Shown here piece by piece: positions 6,267 to 9,362 of a DNA stretch of 9,362 bases. Location: positions 1-9,362 of the forward strand of contig CAJXGZ010000074.1 of assembly GCA_913053795.1 (NCBI GenBank), read 5' to 3'. The translations under genes and the position numbers were made by a program. The DNA comes from an uncultured Rhodospirillales bacterium (GTDB lineage Bacteria > Pseudomonadota > Alphaproteobacteria > Rhodospirillales > 2-02-FULL-58-16). The notes beneath the pieces are model-generated. The model saw nothing but the letters and a program-made list of their open reading frames with translations, searched no databases and was not told the origin of the DNA. Each line of letters starts with the position of its first letter. The stretch's first letter is position 1.

Positions 6267-7568
6267 TTAGAGTTGACTGGAAAGATACCTCATAACAAGA
6301 GCATATTGTTGTTTTTTTTGCGAATCCGAAAAGCCCCCCATCATAGATTTGATAACCTTATGTTTGGGGTTGGAAATAAAAAGTTCCGGGTGCTGGTAGC
6401 TGGCCGCAAGTATGGCGACATCCAGGTTTTTGCCGTGCTTGTAAGTGTCGAAGGACTTGCCGATGTTGCCGCCCTGCTGGACGATTTGCTTGAGAGCGGC
6501 TATCTGTTTTCTAAGGCCGGTGGCGCTTCTGCCGAACAGATTCTTCAACACACTGCCGTCTGATTCCTTGGGGGCCTGATACTCCTCCGTCTCCTCGGTC
6601 AGGATTTTCCATATTTCGCGCACCCGTTTGTTGGAGGTTCTGGTCTCGCTGGAAACTTTTTCCCATTGTTCAGGGGTCAGTTCATTGGGCCTCAAGAAGG
6701 CGTTTTCCTTTTCCCCTTTCAGGACCCCCATAAGCCCTTTCTTTTTTTCCTTTTTATCCTTGGGTTTGGCGGGAACTTCCCGTTCAAGCATCACCTCGTC
6801 CCAAGTGAGCTTCCAAGCGTCCCACAGAAGCTTCCGGCCCAGTCTGTTCTCGAAGCTGTCGCGCATACAGGAGAATTGCTGGTCTTCCGGCGCATGGGAG
6901 GAACGGACGATGACGCCCCGGCATTTGGACGCCATTTCCGGGATGACGTGCTTTCTCAGGACACCCTCGAACTTGGCGGCGAATTTGGTTGAGAGAATGA
7001 ACGGAAGGGCGCCGCTTTCGTTTTCGCCCTCATTGAGGCGCGATTGAAGGACCTCGAAGCGCTGGTTAATGACTTCCCAGCAGACATCCGCGAAAACGGC
7101 CTTGATGGCGCTGTTTCCCAAGTCATCTTTCGGCGCTTCCTCCGGTTCGGATTGCTCTTCCTGTTTTTCTTGCTCCATGGGTTCTTTGGGTATGGCGCCA
7201 TCCTCGGAGCGGTCTTCCTCAAAGACCTCGTCGACGCCTTCGGCGGCCTTTTGCTGCTCGGCAAGCATCGCCACCTTGCGGATGCGTTCGTCCTTGATGA
7301 CTCGCAAGAGATGGGCGATCTTTCCCTTAGCCTTCGCGAACTTCTCCGGGTCCATATTGTCCGGCAACAGCTCATTCAACGTCGAGAGATAGGACGTTTT
7401 AATATCTCCATCATTTTTACGGGTAAAAAGACTGTCGATAACGACAATCATGCATTTTTTAAGGGTTTCAGGAGAGGCGGCGCTTTCGATTACAGGGATC
7501 AGCCCGTCCGGAGGCAGCTCGAAAACGGCTTCCCAGTCGGTCATCCCGTTTTCGAGTTGATGTTTCAT
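6267..7568 (-). CDS. Unrecognised 433-residue soluble protein, partner gene of the SPOR lipoprotein
   Basis: I do not recognise this protein. It has no signal peptide or membrane helix and is predicted cytoplasmic. Residues 1-100 form a compact mixed region. Residues 105-150 are a strongly acidic, Glu/Pro/Gln-rich low-complexity linker. Residues 151-265 form a second folded region (AVFADVCWEVINQRFEVL, then LLWDAWKLTWDEVM). Residues 266-288 are Lys-rich. Residues 290-433 form a largely helical C-terminal region, including GRSATGLRKQIAALKQ and ending MRYLSSQL. Low sequence complexity is confined to the linkers, and the single long open frame with normal codon structure argues for a real gene. 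The start is ATG at 7568; ATG at 7544 is an alternative, and neither has a strong ribosome-binding site. It lies 100 bp downstream of moaC and 4 bp before the lipoprotein gene, in the position where moeA is usual. A two-domain scaffold or regulator for the lipoprotein is conceivable but not shown. Confidence 0.82.
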   Translation of the reverse strand: MKHQLENGMTDWEAVFELPPDGLIPVIESAASPETLKKCMIVVIDSLFTRKNDGDIKTSYLSTLNELLPDNMDPEKFAKAKGKIAHLLRVIKDERIRKVAMLAEQQKAAEGVDEVFEEDRSEDGAIPKEPMEQEKQEEQSEPEEAPKDDLGNSAIKAVFADVCWEVINQRFEVLQSRLNEGENESGALPFILSTKFAAKFEGVLRKHVIPEMASKCRGVIVRSSHAPEDQQFSCMRDSFENRLGRKLLWDAWKLTWDEVMLEREVPAKPKDKKEKKKGLMGVLKGEKENAFLRPNELTPEQWEKVSSETRTSNKRVREIWKILTEETEEYQAPKESDGSVLKNLFGRSATGLRKQIAALKQIVQQGGNIGKSFDTYKHGKNLDVAILAASYQHPELFISNPKHKVIKSMMGGFSDSQKKQQYALVMRYLSSQL

Positions 7569-7668
7569 TTCAGTTCAGTCTTCAATTCAAGAACACGTAA
7601 ATAAATATATGCTTCGCGGAACAACATTTTACATTTTTTTCAAAAGCCGAAGCTAGATTTTTAGTGTT
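7569..7668 (-). promoter_or_regulatory. A+T-rich spacer between moaC and the unknown gene
   Basis: This 100-bp stretch is much richer in A+T than the flanking genes. It has several runs of A and T and hexamers such as TAAAAT and TATATT that resemble -10 elements, but no well-spaced -35 partner was found. It probably carries the promoter of the two-gene unit at 7568-5213. A short AGC-TTCG-GCT stem after the moaC stop is followed by TTTT, but its 3-bp stem is too weak to call a terminator. No SOS box is present. Confidence 0.35.
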
Positions 7669-8145
7669 TCACAGGCCCTCAAAGTTTCCGGACTTGCCGC
7701 CGGACTTGTGGACGAGGCGGATGTTTTCGATGCGCATGCCCCGGTCCACGGCCTTGCACATGTCATAGACGGTGAGGGCGGCGACGCTGACCGCGCACAG
7801 GGCTTCCATCTCGACGCCGGTGCGGCCCTTGAGCCGGCAGGCGGCGGTGATGTCGACGGCGTTGCGTTCCGCGTCGCAACTAAGCTCCACCTTGACGGAG
7901 GCCAGCTCCAGGGGATGGCAGAGCGGGATCAGGTCGGGCGTCCGCTTGGCGCCCATGACGCCGGCAAGCTGGGAAACGGCCAGCACGTCGCCTTTCTTGA
8001 CGCCGCCCTCGAGGATCAAGGCCATGGTCTCGGGCCGCATGATCACCGAGCCCTTGGCCGTGGCGGCGCGCTCGGTGGCGTCTTTTTCGGAAACATCCAC
8101 CATTTTGGCGTTTCCTTTGTCATCGAAATGGCTGAATTCGGCCAT
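7669..8145 (-). CDS. moaC: Cyclic pyranopterin monophosphate synthase
   Basis: MoaC converts 3',8-cyclo-7,8-dihydro-GTP, made by MoaA, into cyclic pyranopterin monophosphate, the first stable intermediate of molybdenum cofactor synthesis. The 158-residue product is full length. It matches Escherichia coli MoaC as I recall it in numbering as well as sequence: K51 (KKGDV), H77 in KRTPDLIPLCHPL, D128 and K131 in VYDMCKAVD are the active-site positions. GVEMEALCAVSVAALT and LVHKSGGKSG are also conserved. It starts with ATG at 8145, 6 bp after the trpC stop, so the two are almost certainly co-transcribed. moeA, the usual downstream neighbour in related genomes, is not here, and no other molybdenum cofactor gene is in the window. 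Identity is very confident. Confidence 0.97.
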   Translation of the reverse strand: MAEFSHFDDKGNAKMVDVSEKDATERAATAKGSVIMRPETMALILEGGVKKGDVLAVSQLAGVMGAKRTPDLIPLCHPLELASVKVELSCDAERNAVDITAACRLKGRTGVEMEALCAVSVAALTVYDMCKAVDRGMRIENIRLVHKSGGKSGNFEGL

Positions 8146-8151
8146 GCTTAT

Positions 8152-8973
8152 CTATGCTCCCACGGCTTGCGGGACGGGGCGCGGCTGGGCCAGCAGGCGG
8201 CGCGTGGCGGTTTCCACGTCCTGTTGGCGCATAAGGGCCTCGCCGATCAGGAAACAGTTAACGCGGCGCTTGGACAGGCGCGCCAAATCCTCAGATTTTG
8301 AAAGCCCGCTCTCGCTGACCAGGGTATGGCCCGGGGGAACCAGGGGGGCCAAGCGTTCGCTGACCGCCAGGTCGGTCTCGAAGGTGTTGAGATCGCGGTT
8401 GTTGACGCCGATCAGGCGGCCATTGATTTTGAGCGCCCGCTCCAGTTCGGCTTCGTCATGAACCTCGATCATGGCGTCCATGCCGAATTCATGGGTGGTG
8501 TTCAGCAGCTCCGCCGCCAGGGAGTCGTCCAGCACGGCCATGATCAGCAGCACGCAATCGGCGCCGAGGGCGCGCGATTCGACGATTTGGTAAGGGTCGA
8601 TCATAAAGTCCTTGCGCAGAGCCGGAAGGCTGGACGCCGCCCGCGCCCGCACCAGGAAATCGTTGGAGCCCTGGAAGTAGGGGGCGTCGGTGAGCACGGA
8701 AAGACACGTTGCGCCGCCGGCCTCAAGGGCTTGGGCCAGCCCCGCCGGATCGAAATCGGCGCGGATCAGTCCCTTTGACGGCGAGCCCCGCTTTATCTCG
8801 GCGATCAGGCCGTAGCCGCCGCCGCTTACCGCCCGGTCCAGGCTGTCGGCGAAGCCGCGCGGCGGCGCCATGGTCTTGGCGGCGGCGGAAATGCCGCCCA
8901 AGGTCCGGCGCTCCTTGCAGCGCCCGACATGGTCGGCCTTGTCGGCGCAAATTTGGGTCAGGATGTGGCTCAT
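8152..8973 (-). CDS. trpC: Indole-3-glycerol phosphate synthase
   Basis: TrpC closes the indole ring in tryptophan synthesis, turning carboxyphenylamino-deoxyribulose phosphate into indole-3-glycerol phosphate. The 273-residue product is a monofunctional TIM barrel of normal length, without the TrpF fusion found in enterobacteria. Catalytic positions are visible: E59 and K61 (AEIKRGSPSKG), K121 (RKDFMID), E170 (AMIEVHD), N191 (IGVNNRDL), and E221/S222 (VSESGL). Phosphate-binding IGEALM is near the end. The start is ATG at 8973-8971, because homologues begin at MSxxLxxIxxxK and the upstream in-frame extension falls in repeat DNA. No Shine-Dalgarno sequence precedes it; the coding strand reads CTCCTTGGT immediately before ATG. 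The start codon itself lies in the terminal arm of the repeat block. moaC follows by 6 bp. trpD is not directly recognisable upstream. Confidence 0.97.
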   Translation of the reverse strand: MSHILTQICADKADHVGRCKERRTLGGISAAAKTMAPPRGFADSLDRAVSGGGYGLIAEIKRGSPSKGLIRADFDPAGLAQALEAGGATCLSVLTDAPYFQGSNDFLVRARAASSLPALRKDFMIDPYQIVESRALGADCVLLIMAVLDDSLAAELLNTTHEFGMDAMIEVHDEAELERALKINGRLIGVNNRDLNTFETDLAVSERLAPLVPPGHTLVSESGLSKSEDLARLSKRRVNCFLIGEALMRQQDVETATRRLLAQPRPVPQAVGA

Positions 8974-9294
8974 ACCAAGGAGCAGTGATAATGCCCCATA
9001 GAGATCGCCCATGCGGCCCGCCGGGTAGGAAGGAGCGCACAGGCGCTGTGGCGTATCGGCAAGCGCTTCTGACGCCCTCGGGGGGGCAGGGGGGCGCCCC
9101 CCCGATTCCAAATGCTGGGGTCGCCCCCGCGACCCCCGGCGGGCCGCATGGGCGACCGGAACGGCGGCATACCAAGGCTTTCGGACAGCGTCGCGCACGC
9201 CTCGCGATGCCCCGCATCGCCACAGCGCACGCTCCTTGCCGAAAACCTTGGCAGGCCGTCTCTATGGGTCTTTATCAGTGCAACTTGGTATGAG
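8969..9294. repeat. MITE-like block of nested inverted repeats between trpC and the next gene
   Basis: The 36-bp ends at 8969-9004 and 9259-9294 are inverted copies, identical at 31 of 36 positions, each ending outward in CTTGGTATGAG. Immediately inside the left end is a perfect 21-bp inverted repeat, 9005-9025 paired with 9135-9155. Between these arms are G- and C-run hairpins (9078-9086/9097-9105 and 9117-9123/9130-9136). The right part holds a long hairpin, 9172-9184 paired with 9239-9251 at 12 of 13 positions, with an inner 7-bp stem GCGATGC/GCATCGC and a CCC loop (9204-9220). CATACCAAGG occurs as a direct repeat at 8971 and 9169. No transposase or plausible gene is encoded. The arrangement fits a non-autonomous transposable element or a dispersed intergenic repeat; no target duplication is visible. 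Genome copy number is unknown from this window. Confidence 0.7.
9172..9251. repeat. Long internal hairpin in the repeat block
   Basis: The arms CCAAGGCTTTCGG (9172-9184) and CCGAAAACCTTGG (9239-9251) pair at 12 of 13 positions. The interior adds AGCGT/ACGCT and the perfect stem 9204-9210/9214-9220. Because it sits on one side of the block only, the right arm may be a composite of two repeat units. In the trp transcript it would fold into a stable RNA stem ahead of trpC. Confidence 0.6.
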
Positions 9295-9362
9295 TCACGG
9301 ATTGGCGACCGGCGCCGGCCAGGGCGCCGGCAGCAACGCGATGCCGGCGTCGTCCAGCGCCT
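9295..9362 (-). CDS. C-terminal end of an unidentified gene (runs off the right edge)
   Basis: Read leftward from the edge, one frame stays open to a TGA at 9297-9295 and gives ALDDAGIALLPAPWPAPVANP, with strong G/C at third codon positions (GCG CTG GAC GAC GCC GGC ATC). This suggests the tail of a real GC-rich gene in the same direction as trpC. By usual gene order trpD would be expected, but the peptide does not look like a TrpD C-terminus to me. The stop codon touches the outer end of the repeat block, so the end may be native or altered by insertion. The fragment is too short for a product call. Confidence 0.4.
   Translation of the reverse strand, partial: ALDDAGIALLPAPWPAPVANP

Noticed and set aside
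7044..7604. A 186-codon plus-strand frame opposite the unknown 433-residue gene
   Set aside because: Its Phe/Leu-rich translation mirrors the Glu/Lys-rich coding strand, and it has no domain or ribosome-binding site. The minus-strand frame is longer and fits the operon direction.
7640..7668. A possible intrinsic terminator after moaC with a TTCG loop and a T-run
   Set aside because: The stem is only three base pairs, too weak for a credible terminator.
8974..9198. An extended trpC reading frame with 75 additional N-terminal residues
   Set aside because: The extension is translated repeat DNA rich in Arg, Gly and Pro, whereas TrpC homologues begin at the ATG at 8973.
8969..9294. A trp attenuator or leader peptide in the block before trpC
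   Set aside because: No short frame with clustered Trp codons is present, and the inverted ends and the trpC internal position in the operon do not fit a trp leader.

Overview
The window looks like a chromosomal segment of an alphaproteobacterium, probably of the Rhodospirillales type. Three things point there: the block trpC-moaC-[...]-lexA-comEC-gltX, an SOS box of the alphaproteobacterial GTTC-N7-GTTC form in the lexA promoter, and a PleC/DivJ-like histidine kinase. The core genes are GC-rich. The insert between moaC and lexA and its flanking spacers are visibly richer in A+T. No RNA gene, CRISPR array, transposase or phage gene was seen.

Layout, left to right. Minus strand, 1-104: the first 34 codons of gltX (glutamyl-tRNA synthetase). 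A 100-bp divergent spacer follows. Plus strand: a membrane PAS-domain sensor histidine kinase (205-2022), coupled by a GTGA overlap to the DNA-uptake channel gene comEC (2019-4211). A 58-bp convergent gap with a 12-bp palindrome separates comEC from lexA (4270-4980, minus). lexA has its own promoter about 150 bp upstream, with an SOS box over its -10 element. Everything further right is on the minus strand: a SPOR-domain lipoprotein (5213-6262), an unrecognised 433-residue soluble protein (6267-7568), moaC (7669-8145) and trpC (8152-8973). Between trpC and the last codons of an unidentified gene at the right edge lies a block of about 326 bp built from nested inverted repeats.

How the genes relate. 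trpC (tryptophan synthesis) and moaC (molybdenum cofactor synthesis) are tightly packed and probably co-transcribed. In related genomes moeA usually sits between moaC and lexA. Here that place is taken by the unknown gene and the lipoprotein gene, which are only 4 bp apart and probably form an envelope-related unit. lexA is set up for autorepression. The sensor kinase sits between gltX and comEC and is translationally linked to comEC.

The points most worth attention are the MITE-like repeat block that supplies the trpC start codon, the uncharacterised unknown-protein/SPOR-lipoprotein pair in the moeA position, and the kinase-comEC coupling.
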